The translations under genes and the position numbers were made by a program. The notes beneath the pieces are model-generated. The model saw nothing but the letters and a program-made list of their open reading frames with translations. It was not told the DNA's origin and made no database searches. Shown here piece by piece: positions 1 through 7,039 of a DNA stretch of 13,664 nt. Every line of letters starts with the position of its first letter. Position 1 is the first letter of the stretch. This DNA is from JBECKQ01 sp040235375. Its GTDB lineage: Bacteria; Planctomycetota; Phycisphaerae; UBA1845. The stretch covers positions 1-13,664 of the forward strand of contig JBECKQ010000171.1 of assembly GCA_040235375.1 (NCBI GenBank), in the 5' to 3' direction.

Positions 1-412
1 CCGAATTTTAACGTGTTGCTCACGTCGCCATCTCCCAAGCGACGTACTCTTCAGTGTCATTTGCGCGGCAGCGCATCGAATGGGATCGGGCAAACCACCC
101 CGCTCGGTTCGCCTCAGCTCGCCCGCCAACCCACATGCAATCTACCGCAAACTGAAAGCGCTCGCAACCTTCCCCCTGCCTCTCCCCGAGCGGCAAACAC
201 CTCATTTATTCGCCGGCGACGTGGATAAGTTCTCGTTAATCTCGCCGCCCCCATCCCGGCCGGGGGTCCTCTCGGCTCACGGACAAACAACGAAGGACCG
301 CCGCAGTCAGTTTAATCCAGAAGGGCGCCCCAGCAACCTCACCGGTGCCGTGGCGCCCCTCCGATTTTCCCGATCGCCCGGATTCGCTTCGAATCGCAAC
401 CGCCGGAGGACT
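1..412. other. Region without a supportable gene
   Basis: No convincing coding region is seen on either strand. The open frames here are short, Arg/Pro-rich, lack a plausible ribosome binding site or signal sequence, and look like by-products of GC-rich DNA. The region lies downstream of the minus-strand PEP-CTERM gene. Its only clear structure is a small perfect hairpin at 381-395, annotated separately. It may be the 3' flank of the PEP-CTERM transcript plus spacer to a gene beyond the left edge. Confidence 0.5.
381..395 (-). terminator. Small hairpin just after the PEP-CTERM gene (weak terminator candidate)
   Basis: GATTCG and CGAATC flank a 3-base CTT loop, a perfect 6-bp stem starting about 18 bases past the stop codon of the PEP-CTERM gene when read on the minus strand. 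No T-run follows it in that direction, so it is not a standard intrinsic terminator. It may be a transcript 3'-end stabiliser or chance. Confidence 0.2.
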
Positions 413-1207
413 TTAGCGGCGGCGGCGAAGTACGGCCAGTCCCCCCAACGCCAACAGCGCCAGCGACGCCGGCTCGGGCGTTGCCGTGATGATGAAATTG
501 TCAATCGTCCACCAGTCGTTGTTGTCGTAGGTTTGTAGCCACATGCTCAGCAGGTCGGCGGTGTTCGCCTCCGGGGGCCAGTCAGCAAACGTCCAGCCCG
601 GTTGCGGGAAGACCGTGCCGTCGAAGCTCATCTCCACGAAGTCGTGCGTGGCGTAGTTGAACGTCCACGATACAGTGTGCCAATCGACATCCAGCCAGGC
701 AGGCCCGCCGGGCGCGTATCCGTTGGCCATGGCGCCCTCATCGTAGGCGTATGCCTGACAGGCCGGCCCCGCGCCACCGTCATAGTGCATGTTGCCCACG
801 GCCGCGACCCCGTTCCCCGAATCGTACAGGCGCGTACGGAACAGCGTCGTGCTCCAGTTCACGTCCGGGTTGGCGAGATCGATGATATTCAGATTGTCCT
901 TGATGTCATACTGGAACGTCACCCGCGGGCCGCCCAATGCGACCACGTCGCTGATCGACTTCTGCAAACGGATCTCGCTCGTGAAGTTGTACACGTCGAC
1001 GGCCTGCGAGCCCGGCAGGGTCGGACCATTGTCCGTCACGACCTGCGCCATGGTTGCATCTGCACCGAGGACCATCCCCCACCCATCCTGCCCGGCGAGG
1101 TTGCCCGGAGCGTAGACGGGATCCTCGAAGTCGATGGTCACCGTGTACGTCGCGCTGGCCGTCGCGGTCAGGCAGAGCACCAGTCCAACAGTCAATACAT
1201 GCTTCAT
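413..1207 (-). CDS. Secreted PEP-CTERM sorting-domain protein
   Basis: This is a predicted 264-residue exported protein of unknown specific role. Residues 1-19 form a signal peptide (MKHVLT, hydrophobic core, then ASA before Thr20). The body (about 20-240) is beta-rich with many Trp/Asp/Asn residues and segments such as VTIDFEDP near the start and WTIDNFIIT near the end, typical of concanavalin/jelly-roll folds in PEP-CTERM proteins. The last 22 residues start with PEPASLALLALGG and end in RRRR, the tripartite PEP-CTERM tail recognised by exosortase. By family knowledge the tail is processed and the protein is delivered to the cell surface or extracellular matrix. The ATG at 1207 was chosen over in-frame GTG (1210) and TTG (1213) because AAAGGAGG sits exactly 8 bases upstream of it. 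No exosortase gene is in the window. The gene stands alone on the minus strand, behind a leader carrying a promoter and a terminator. Confidence 0.88.
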   Translation of the reverse strand: MKHVLTVGLVLCLTATASATYTVTIDFEDPVYAPGNLAGQDGWGMVLGADATMAQVVTDNGPTLPGSQAVDVYNFTSEIRLQKSISDVVALGGPRVTFQYDIKDNLNIIDLANPDVNWSTTLFRTRLYDSGNGVAAVGNMHYDGGAGPACQAYAYDEGAMANGYAPGGPAWLDVDWHTVSWTFNYATHDFVEMSFDGTVFPQPGWTFADWPPEANTADLLSMWLQTYDNNDWWTIDNFIITATPEPASLALLALGGLAVLRRRR

Positions 1208-1215
1208 CACCAAAT

Positions 1216-1223
1216 CCTCCTTT
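1216..1223 (-). promoter_or_regulatory. Ribosome binding site of the PEP-CTERM gene
   Basis: On the minus strand this reads AAAGGAGG, a near-complete anti-16S match, with 8 bases to the ATG at 1205-1207. It fixes that ATG as the start in preference to the GTG and TTG just upstream. Confidence 0.75.
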
Positions 1224-1360
1224 GCATTGAGCCGTTCGGCATTCGAGAGAGCGAGCGGACTCGCGCCTTTCCTCTATCCGTTATGTCATCAGCGCCGCAT
1301 TTTCCCGGCCCGCAGCGCTGGGCATCCGCATCGATGGTGAGACAGGCCCGTCGGTGCAAA

Positions 1361-1398
1361 TAAAAAAGAGCCCCGAACCGTCAGACGGTTCAAGACTC
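1361..1398 (-). terminator. Intrinsic terminator, minus strand
   Basis: Read on the minus strand, a 13-bp stem (first arm GAGTCTTGAACCG, second arm CGGTTCGGGGCTC, with three G-T wobbles and a 5-base loop) is followed directly by TTTTTTA. On the plus strand the stem is preceded by the A-run and followed by TCTCTC, so it works in the minus direction. No annotated minus-strand gene ends just before it; it lies upstream of the PEP-CTERM gene. Confidence 0.72.
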
Positions 1399-1445
1399 TC
1401 TCTCTCGCACACACGGCATCCGGGCGCGCCTTCGCCCCTTTGCCA
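1361..1445 (-). ncRNA. Candidate small RNA or attenuated leader upstream of the PEP-CTERM gene
   Basis: A sigma70-like minus-strand promoter at 1452-1480 predicts a start near 1445, and an intrinsic terminator closes the unit at about 1361, giving a transcript of roughly 80-85 nt. The transcript also contains a GC-rich first hairpin (GGGCG ... CGCCC, about 1422-1438) and a 9-codon open frame at 1390-1419 (MPCVRERES) whose stop falls inside the terminator stem. The first is compatible with a free small RNA; the second would fit a leader peptide and attenuator acting on the PEP-CTERM gene 150 bases further on. No Rfam family is recognised. This is inferred from signals only. Confidence 0.4.
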
Positions 1446-1451
1446 ACGTCC

Positions 1452-1480
1452 AATATACCGCGAGTGACCTGCCGTTACAA
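1452..1480 (-). promoter_or_regulatory. Sigma70-like promoter, minus strand
   Basis: The -35 box TTGTAA (1475-1480) and -10 box TATATT (1452-1457) are separated by exactly 17 bases and match consensus at 4/6 and 5/6 positions. The surrounding DNA is GC-rich, which makes the AT-rich boxes stand out. The predicted start is near 1445, upstream of the terminator at 1361-1398 and 238 bases before the PEP-CTERM start codon. Confidence 0.5.
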
Positions 1481-1691
1481 GGGAAAACCGCTATTCTCGG
1501 ACCGCTGTGGGACCCGAATGGCCCTTCATGATGCCGAAAACGGCCATGGGACGGCCGAAAACGGCTATTTGGGGCCGCCTGATCACCAGTCTGCGCCGCC
1601 TGGGCGGCCGACCGCCGCCTCGGCCGACCGGGCGAATTCGTCGCCCCCCGGGGCCCCCCGTTGCCCCGTCGAGTCGGCGGCTTAAACTGCC

Positions 1692-1708
1692 GGTCGGCCC
1701 GGCCGACC
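1692..1708. repeat. Perfect dyad in the beta-helix gene leader
   Basis: GGTCGGCC and GGCCGACC are inverted around a single C. The right arm is also the third copy of CGGCCGACC, found at 1605 and 1621. It could be an operator, an RNA hairpin in the leader, or simply GC-rich low-complexity DNA. Confidence 0.3.
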
Positions 1709-1812
1709 CGCTGGCGGTTGCCGGGGCCGAGGGACGGTCATCATGTTGCGGCTCGCGAAGACACGTGGTGTACCGCCGGACAACAACGCCCAACAAAAAG
1801 GAAAATCCTCCA

Positions 1813-3969
1813 ATGACTAGAAGCTGGCATACTACCGTCGTGGCGCTTTTCGCCCTGGGACAGGCGTGCTCGTGCTGGGCCAAGGAGATTTCATTGGACC
1901 AGGAGGACCTGCGGATCACCGAGGACACCCGCGTACGCGCCGGCGTGTACCGAATCGTCGATACGAACGACGACGGCGCGATCCACGTGCAGGGCGACGG
2001 CATCACCGTCGACTTCCAGGGCGCCGAGCTCGTCGGCTGTAGCGACAAGCAGCTTCCGGACGCGTTCACGGGCAAAGGCATCGTGATTGCCGGCAAGAGC
2101 GTGACGCTGCGGAACGTCAAGGTGCGCGGCTACAAGGTCGGCATCTACGCCCACGATTGCCCGGGACTCGTCATCGAGGACGCGGACGTATCGGGCAACT
2201 ACCAGCAGCACCTGCTCTCGACCCCTGAGGCGGAGGACGGCAGCGATTGGCTGTTTCCCCAGCGCAATGACGACAACGAGTGGATGAACAACTACGGAGC
2301 GGGGCTGTACGTACAGCGCGCCGACGGCGTGACCCTCCGCCGGGTGCGGGCGCGGAACGGCCAGAACGGCATCATCATCGACCGCGTGAACGGCTCCAAG
2401 ATCTACGACAACGACTGCTCGTTCCTGTCCGGCTGGGGGCTGGCTATGTGGCGATCCAGCCGTAACGTCATCACCCGGAACGCGTTCGATTTCTGCGTCC
2501 GCGGCTACAGTCACGGCGTGTACAACCGCGGTCAGGACTCCGCCGGCATCCTGATGTTCGAGCAGAACAACGATAACGTGATCGCGGAGAACTCGGCCAC
2601 GCACGGCGGAGACTGCTTCTTCGGCTTCGGCGGCGAGGAATCGCTCTCCAAGGCCGAGCGCACGGGCAACAACGGCAACGTGCTGGCGAACAACGACTTT
2701 TCCTACGCCCCCGCCCATGGAATCGAGATGACCTTCAGCTTCGACAACAAGTTCGTCGGCAACCGCATGGTGGGTAATGCGATCTGCGGTGTGTGGGGCG
2801 GGTACTCGCAGAACACGCTGATCGCCAAGAATCTCTTCGAGGATAACGGAGAGATGGGCTACGGGCTCGAGCGCGGCGGCGTGAACATCGAGCATGGGGC
2901 GGACAACAAGATTATCGACAACACCTTCAAGGGCAACAAGTGCGGAGTGCACCTGTGGTGGGACGACGACGCGGCGTTGATGGACAAGCCCTGGATCAAG
3001 AAGAACCACCGGGGATCCACCCACAACGTTATCGCCCTGAACACGTTCGAGAACAACCACGTGGCCGTGCACTTGCGCGTCTCGACCGACACGGTGTTCG
3101 CGGCCAACCGGTTCCCGGGGCTCAGTAAAGAGGATATCGCCAAGAAAATCGTCACGACGGTGGGGTCCGAATTGACCCCCGCCGACACTTACGACGAGAA
3201 CTGGCAGATGCCCGAATACCCCGTGTACGGAGAGACTCATCCGATCGGGGCCCGCAAGCAACTGGCTGGCCGGGACAAGATCGTCGTCACCGAGTGGGGA
3301 CCCTACAACTACCAGGACTACGCCGTGTTTCCCACTCACCTTGCGGGCGGTGAGAAAGCCAGCCTGCAGGTGCTCGGCCCGTCCGGGTCCTTCAAGGTCT
3401 CGAAAGTTACCGGCGACGTCGCCGTGACGCCGACGGAAGGTGACCTTCCCGCCGTCGTCACGGTCAAGGCGCCGGGGCGCGGCCTGCACCCCTTCGGAAT
3501 TCAATTCGAAGCGGGCGGCAAAACGCTCAAGGCCGATGGCAACCTGCTCTGGGCGGAATGGGACGTGAAGTTCTTCCAGTGGCAGCCGGCCGACGATCCG
3601 CGCCAGCATGAGGACAAGTGGAAGGAACTGATCGCCGGCACGCCGACTGACCAAGTCTCCGTCTCGACGATCGACTTCCGATGGGGCGGCGGCCCGCCCA
3701 CGAAAAAGGTATCCGGTGACCACTTCGGCACGGTAGCCACGACCACCCTGGAGCTTCCCGGCGGGAAGTACAAGATCGCCACGGTCTCGGACGACGGCAT
3801 CCGCGTCTGGGCTGACGACGCGATGGTCATCGACGACTGGACCTGGCATCCACCCAAGGCCAACGACGAGGTCGTCAACCTCAAGCCGGGTCGCCACACG
3901 TTTCGCGTCGAGCACTTCGAGATCGACGGGTTCGCGCAGTTGCAGGTGAAGCTGGAGCCGCAGGAATGA
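1813..3969 (+). CDS. Secreted right-handed beta-helix protein with C-terminal PA14-like domain
   Basis: This is a 718-residue exported protein. Residues 1-23 are a signal peptide (MTRSWH, then a hydrophobic core ending CWA before Lys24). Residues about 55-435 are a NosD-like parallel beta-helix, with recurring N-x-I/V and G-I/V-x-I turns such as NGIIID, NVITRN, DNVIAEN, NTLIAKN and NKIIDN. This fold is typical of polysaccharide lyases, epimerases and glycan-binding surface proteins. Residues about 490-580 are an Ig-like linker. Residues about 580-716 resemble a PA14 domain (DDGIRVWADD, DDWTWHPP, G-R-H-T-F-R-V-E-H-F), usually carbohydrate-binding. Catalytic residues cannot be assigned, so no enzyme activity is claimed. 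The ATG at 1813 was chosen because it starts a proper signal peptide and has AAGGA 10 bases upstream; the frame is open further upstream but encodes filler. It lacks both the dockerin-like and PEP-CTERM tails of its neighbours. Confidence 0.85.
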   Translation: MTRSWHTTVVALFALGQACSCWAKEISLDQEDLRITEDTRVRAGVYRIVDTNDDGAIHVQGDGITVDFQGAELVGCSDKQLPDAFTGKGIVIAGKSVTLRNVKVRGYKVGIYAHDCPGLVIEDADVSGNYQQHLLSTPEAEDGSDWLFPQRNDDNEWMNNYGAGLYVQRADGVTLRRVRARNGQNGIIIDRVNGSKIYDNDCSFLSGWGLAMWRSSRNVITRNAFDFCVRGYSHGVYNRGQDSAGILMFEQNNDNVIAENSATHGGDCFFGFGGEESLSKAERTGNNGNVLANNDFSYAPAHGIEMTFSFDNKFVGNRMVGNAICGVWGGYSQNTLIAKNLFEDNGEMGYGLERGGVNIEHGADNKIIDNTFKGNKCGVHLWWDDDAALMDKPWIKKNHRGSTHNVIALNTFENNHVAVHLRVSTDTVFAANRFPGLSKEDIAKKIVTTVGSELTPADTYDENWQMPEYPVYGETHPIGARKQLAGRDKIVVTEWGPYNYQDYAVFPTHLAGGEKASLQVLGPSGSFKVSKVTGDVAVTPTEGDLPAVVTVKAPGRGLHPFGIQFEAGGKTLKADGNLLWAEWDVKFFQWQPADDPRQHEDKWKELIAGTPTDQVSVSTIDFRWGGGPPTKKVSGDHFGTVATTTLELPGGKYKIATVSDDGIRVWADDAMVIDDWTWHPPKANDEVVNLKPGRHTFRVEHFEIDGFAQLQVKLEPQE

Positions 3970-3987
3970 CGCTGTCTCCCGCGGCTC
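3955..3987. terminator. Inverted repeat spanning the two convergent stop codons (weak)
   Basis: GAGCCGC (3955-3961) and GCGGCTC (3981-3987) form a 7-bp stem with a 19-base loop, covering the stop of the plus beta-helix gene and reaching the stop of the minus M6-like gene. No T-run follows on either strand. It may help both transcripts end, but on sequence alone it is weak. Confidence 0.2.
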
Positions 3988-6900
3988 AGTCGCACTGGGC
4001 CATGTAGTCGCTGGTCCCGGTGATCCGGTCGGCGAACGCCGCATAATCATCGGCGTCGACGTCGCAGTCATCGTCCCAATCGAAGGCGTCGCAACCCGGG
4101 GCGCACACCCCGTCCCCGGAAAAGCACGCTTGCAGTCCGGCAATGTCGACCAGGTCGATGTGGGCGTCATTGTTCGCATCGCCGTGGCACAATGGCTGCG
4201 GGTCAAAGCCGAGTCCGTCGACCCACATCGTGAACCCCGCCCCCCACGTGTCGGCGTGGATTTCGACGAAATGCACGTCGGCCAGGCTGGGCGTCCCGTG
4301 AACCGCCCGTCCCCAGCCGTTGACGGGGTTCGACGGGGCGTCCAGCGGGATGGAGTACGACCTCCACACGCCGCGGGTCTCGTTGAGCTTGTCCGTGGGG
4401 ACTCCGCCGAGGTAGTACTGGTATTCGAAGTAGTTGTTGTCCGCGTCCATCAACCGAATCCAGGGGCTCCCGCTCTGGAACGACTGCGAGTTCTCCGTAC
4501 GCAGGCGAATGTTGAGCACATTGGATGCGGAGAGATCCCAGACGGCGGTGACGGTCGCCGGATATCGGATCGAGGTATCAAAGCCCCCGTCAGTCACGAA
4601 CCTGATCGAGCCGGCGCCCACCGGGTGCAGGCCCGCCGTGGTCTCGTCCTCCACGTAGGTGTGGGTCGGATCAGAGCCCTGCGCCCAAGCCGTCCAGTCG
4701 TACGCGTTGAGCTCGGTCATGTCGGGCGGCGGCACGAACTGTGGCGCTCCACCCACCGCGACCTGCCGCTCGAAAACGGCGACATCCGTCGCCCCCTGCC
4801 AGTAGGCCACGTTCACTTCGGTGACGTCCAGCCAGGCGTAATCCACTCCGCCGTCCTTCTCAACGCGGAAATGCAGCAGGCCGTTGTTACCGACGACGGC
4901 GAGGTAGCCGAACGGATTCGCGTGCAGCTGATCGCCGGCATAGGTGGTAGGGACCATGTCCGTGTCGATCGGCACGTTGGGCAGGTCCCACTCCCCGTTC
5001 GCGTTCGTCACGCCCTGCGCCTTCACCTGATCGGGTATCTGCTGGCCGACGCCCGGAATCTCGATTTTCTGGTACATCTTCACCGTGGCGCCGTCGAGTG
5101 GGTCGCCGTCGACGCCGACAAGTCGCAGCCGCACCGTCGCCGGCATTGCGTACATGTACTGACCGTAATAGCCGTGCGCCACGTTATACCAGTGGTTCAT
5201 GGCCAGCGCCGAGTGCGTGGACAGGAAGTCGCTGACGCCGTGCATTAAGCCCGCCACCGCGGAATAGCCCTGCCCGCTGACGTGGTTGTCCTCCCCGCTG
5301 AGGTCGAGCTGGTAGATATCGACCAAGCCGAGCTGGTGCCCTTCCTCGTGCAAGAGACCGTAATCGATATCCACATCGGCGTGGTAATACCCCGAACCGC
5401 TGCGAAGGCTGCCGTCTCCCGCGCGGAAGCGGAAAGGAAACACCGCCCAGTAGATGGTGTCGATAGCAGGGTCGGGCGCATCGTCGTCCAGCACTTCCAG
5501 CCGGTCGTAACGCACACGCTTGTCGCTGCCCGCCTCCTCGAGAAGCCGGTTCATCTCCGCCATGTGCAGATGCAGCCAGTAGATGAAGTCGTCCGTTGAC
5601 GCCTGCGGATAGCTCGGCGTTTCTTCGCGATGGTCCTCCTCATACGTGCGGTCCACGTAAGTGAGGAAGCCGACGGCGTTCGTGTCATCGACCAGCAAGT
5701 TGTTCTCCGGACGGTCGTCCGGCGTGTCGATGGTGAAAGAGATTTCGTGAGACAGTCCGTCCCACGTACGGGTGATGGCGGTGGCGGCTGCTTCCCCGGG
5801 GGCCAGCGGTCCGGGTATGGTTGCCGTCCCGATGACTCCGCCGTCGTATCGCCAGGTGGCCTGAACGGGACCGGCTATGGTCGTCGTCCCCCGGTTGCGC
5901 ACGTGAGCCGTGTAGGTGACGGTGGCGCCTATGCTCGGAAAGCGCTGCGTGGCGCCGGTCTGTCCTTGCCCCAGGCCCGTTGCGGCGCTGAAGCCGTAGG
6001 GGCCGAAGCCGCTGGGCTCGGTCACGGTGTAGTACGTGTAAGTCGGCGCATAGCGCGGGTAGCGCGGCGTCCGCTCGATGTACAGCACGTGCATGTCCGT
6101 CTCGTGACGGGGCGTGCGCGGGCCTACCGACTCCACCTGCGTCTCTTCCTGTCCGCCGACACTCACGGACGTGATGGCGTAGTAGTAGCTCATGCCGTTG
6201 GCCGCTGTGGTGTCCGTGTAGCTCGTCGCGCCGCCGTCCTGGACCGTGTCGATCGGCGTCATGCCGGCGACACTCGAGAACGACGCGGTAGCGCGGTATA
6301 TCGCGAAATGATCGAAGCCCAGACCGGGCGTATAGGGACGCCAGGCAAGAGAGACCTGCCCGTCACCGGCCACCGCCCGCAGGCCGTCGGGCAGGGCCGG
6401 GGTGCTATCAAATGTCAGGTCGTCAAACCAGAGTGTGAAACCGGCGTCCCAGGTGTCGGCGTGGATCTCCACGTAGTTGATCACGGCCGGATCGACCGTG
6501 CCCACCGTGGTGCGCGTCCACACGCCGCCGCCGCTGAGGGGAATGTCCACCAGTACCCACTGGTTCCGCGCCTCGTTGAGCACGTCGTAGGAGGGGTTGT
6601 ACTCCCAGTAGCTGGTTGGAGACGTGCCCAGCCGGATCCACGGCGAGGGCCCCTGGAACCCCAGGTTGGGATTGACCGCATAGACCCAGAAACGTAACCG
6701 CGACACGTTCGTGAAGTCCCACGCGGCATCGCGCCCCGACGGACTCCAGAGCCACGTGTCAAAGGCGCCGGTGGTGTCGTACTTCAATGAGGCCGCGCCG
6801 ACCTTCACCCTGGTGGTGTCATCCGTGATCGTCGACGTGTATTCCCAGTTGTTCTGCAGGTCCCAGTCCCACTGGGACGCCGCGAACTCGGTCAACGCAT

Positions 6901-7003
6901 CCGCCGCCGGAGGCAGCGCTGCCGAGGAGGGCTCCGGCAGGAGAAGCCACAGCCCGATCGACATTGCCAGCGTCAGTTGTCGCCCCACGTGGTTCGCACT
7001 CAT
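3986..7003 (-). CDS. Secreted M6-like zinc metallopeptidase with duplicated jelly-roll domains and dockerin-like tail
   Basis: This is a 1005-residue exported protein. The order is: signal peptide 1-28 (ending PEPSSA); jelly-roll (galactose-binding-like) about 30-200; FN3 about 202-295; CARDB/Ig-like about 350-450; catalytic region about 455-650; a carboxypeptidase-regulatory-like beta domain about 620-700; a second jelly-roll about 765-933; and a dockerin-like Asp/Cys-rich module 937-1005. The zinc motif is H552-E553-E-G-H556-Q-L-G559-L-V-D562, the HExxHxxGxxD pattern of M6-like and snapalysin-type peptidases, with Glu553 as base. Met587 in GLMHG is a candidate Met-turn. Both jelly-rolls carry the same VEIHADTW-x-AGF signature, so one arose by duplication. 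The ATG at 7003 was chosen because GGTG lies 6 bases upstream; the GTG at 7012 has no ribosome site. It is the second gene of a likely operon. The substrate is unknown. Confidence 0.83.
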   Translation of the reverse strand: MSANHVGRQLTLAMSIGLWLLLPEPSSAALPPAADALTEFAASQWDWDLQNNWEYTSTITDDTTRVKVGAASLKYDTTGAFDTWLWSPSGRDAAWDFTNVSRLRFWVYAVNPNLGFQGPSPWIRLGTSPTSYWEYNPSYDVLNEARNQWVLVDIPLSGGGVWTRTTVGTVDPAVINYVEIHADTWDAGFTLWFDDLTFDSTPALPDGLRAVAGDGQVSLAWRPYTPGLGFDHFAIYRATASFSSVAGMTPIDTVQDGGATSYTDTTAANGMSYYYAITSVSVGGQEETQVESVGPRTPRHETDMHVLYIERTPRYPRYAPTYTYYTVTEPSGFGPYGFSAATGLGQGQTGATQRFPSIGATVTYTAHVRNRGTTTIAGPVQATWRYDGGVIGTATIPGPLAPGEAAATAITRTWDGLSHEISFTIDTPDDRPENNLLVDDTNAVGFLTYVDRTYEEDHREETPSYPQASTDDFIYWLHLHMAEMNRLLEEAGSDKRVRYDRLEVLDDDAPDPAIDTIYWAVFPFRFRAGDGSLRSGSGYYHADVDIDYGLLHEEGHQLGLVDIYQLDLSGEDNHVSGQGYSAVAGLMHGVSDFLSTHSALAMNHWYNVAHGYYGQYMYAMPATVRLRLVGVDGDPLDGATVKMYQKIEIPGVGQQIPDQVKAQGVTNANGEWDLPNVPIDTDMVPTTYAGDQLHANPFGYLAVVGNNGLLHFRVEKDGGVDYAWLDVTEVNVAYWQGATDVAVFERQVAVGGAPQFVPPPDMTELNAYDWTAWAQGSDPTHTYVEDETTAGLHPVGAGSIRFVTDGGFDTSIRYPATVTAVWDLSASNVLNIRLRTENSQSFQSGSPWIRLMDADNNYFEYQYYLGGVPTDKLNETRGVWRSYSIPLDAPSNPVNGWGRAVHGTPSLADVHFVEIHADTWGAGFTMWVDGLGFDPQPLCHGDANNDAHIDLVDIAGLQACFSGDGVCAPGCDAFDWDDDCDVDADDYAAFADRITGTSDYMAQCD

Positions 7004-7039
7004 TGAAGTCACCCACTGTTCGGTAAAACGGTCTCTGCA

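Larger units (their letters stand above)
1208..1812. other. 605-base divergent intergenic region
   Basis: The region separates the minus-strand PEP-CTERM gene from the plus-strand beta-helix gene. The left part (to about 1480) holds a minus-strand promoter, a short transcribed segment and an intrinsic terminator. The part from 1500 to 1760 is very GC-rich, with short direct and inverted repeats: CCGAAAACGGC at 1534 and 1555; CGGCCGACC at 1605, 1621 and 1700; and a perfect dyad at 1692-1708. The plus frame stays open from about 1507 into the beta-helix gene, but this stretch encodes Pro/Arg-rich filler and has no signal peptide, so it is treated as non-coding leader. No clear plus-strand promoter was found. 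Confidence 0.6.

Noticed and set aside
80..538. 152-codon plus-strand frame near the left edge
   Set aside because: It is Pro/Arg-rich and ends inside the PEP-CTERM tail of the opposite strand, with no ribosome site or family signature.
1507..1812. N-terminal extension of the beta-helix protein (102 codons)
   Set aside because: The sequence is Pro/Arg/Gly filler with no signal peptide. The ATG at 1813 has a ribosome site and is followed by a proper signal sequence.
1860..1890. Lipoprotein signal in the beta-helix protein (Cys residues near the cleavage site)
   Set aside because: The residues before the Cys pair (GQAC, ACSC) do not fit a lipobox; ordinary signal peptidase cleavage after CWA fits better.
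1891..4206. 771-codon open frame on the minus strand opposite the beta-helix gene
   Set aside because: Composition is Val/Asp/Arg/His-rich filler, a typical antisense shadow in GC-rich DNA. The plus strand encodes a signal peptide and recognisable domains over the same span.
4130..5248. 372-codon plus-strand frame opposite the M6-like gene, and a similar one at 5630-6697
   Set aside because: Both are antisense shadows with Val/Arg/His-rich composition and no ribosome site. The minus strand carries the HExxHxxGxxD motif and clear domains here.
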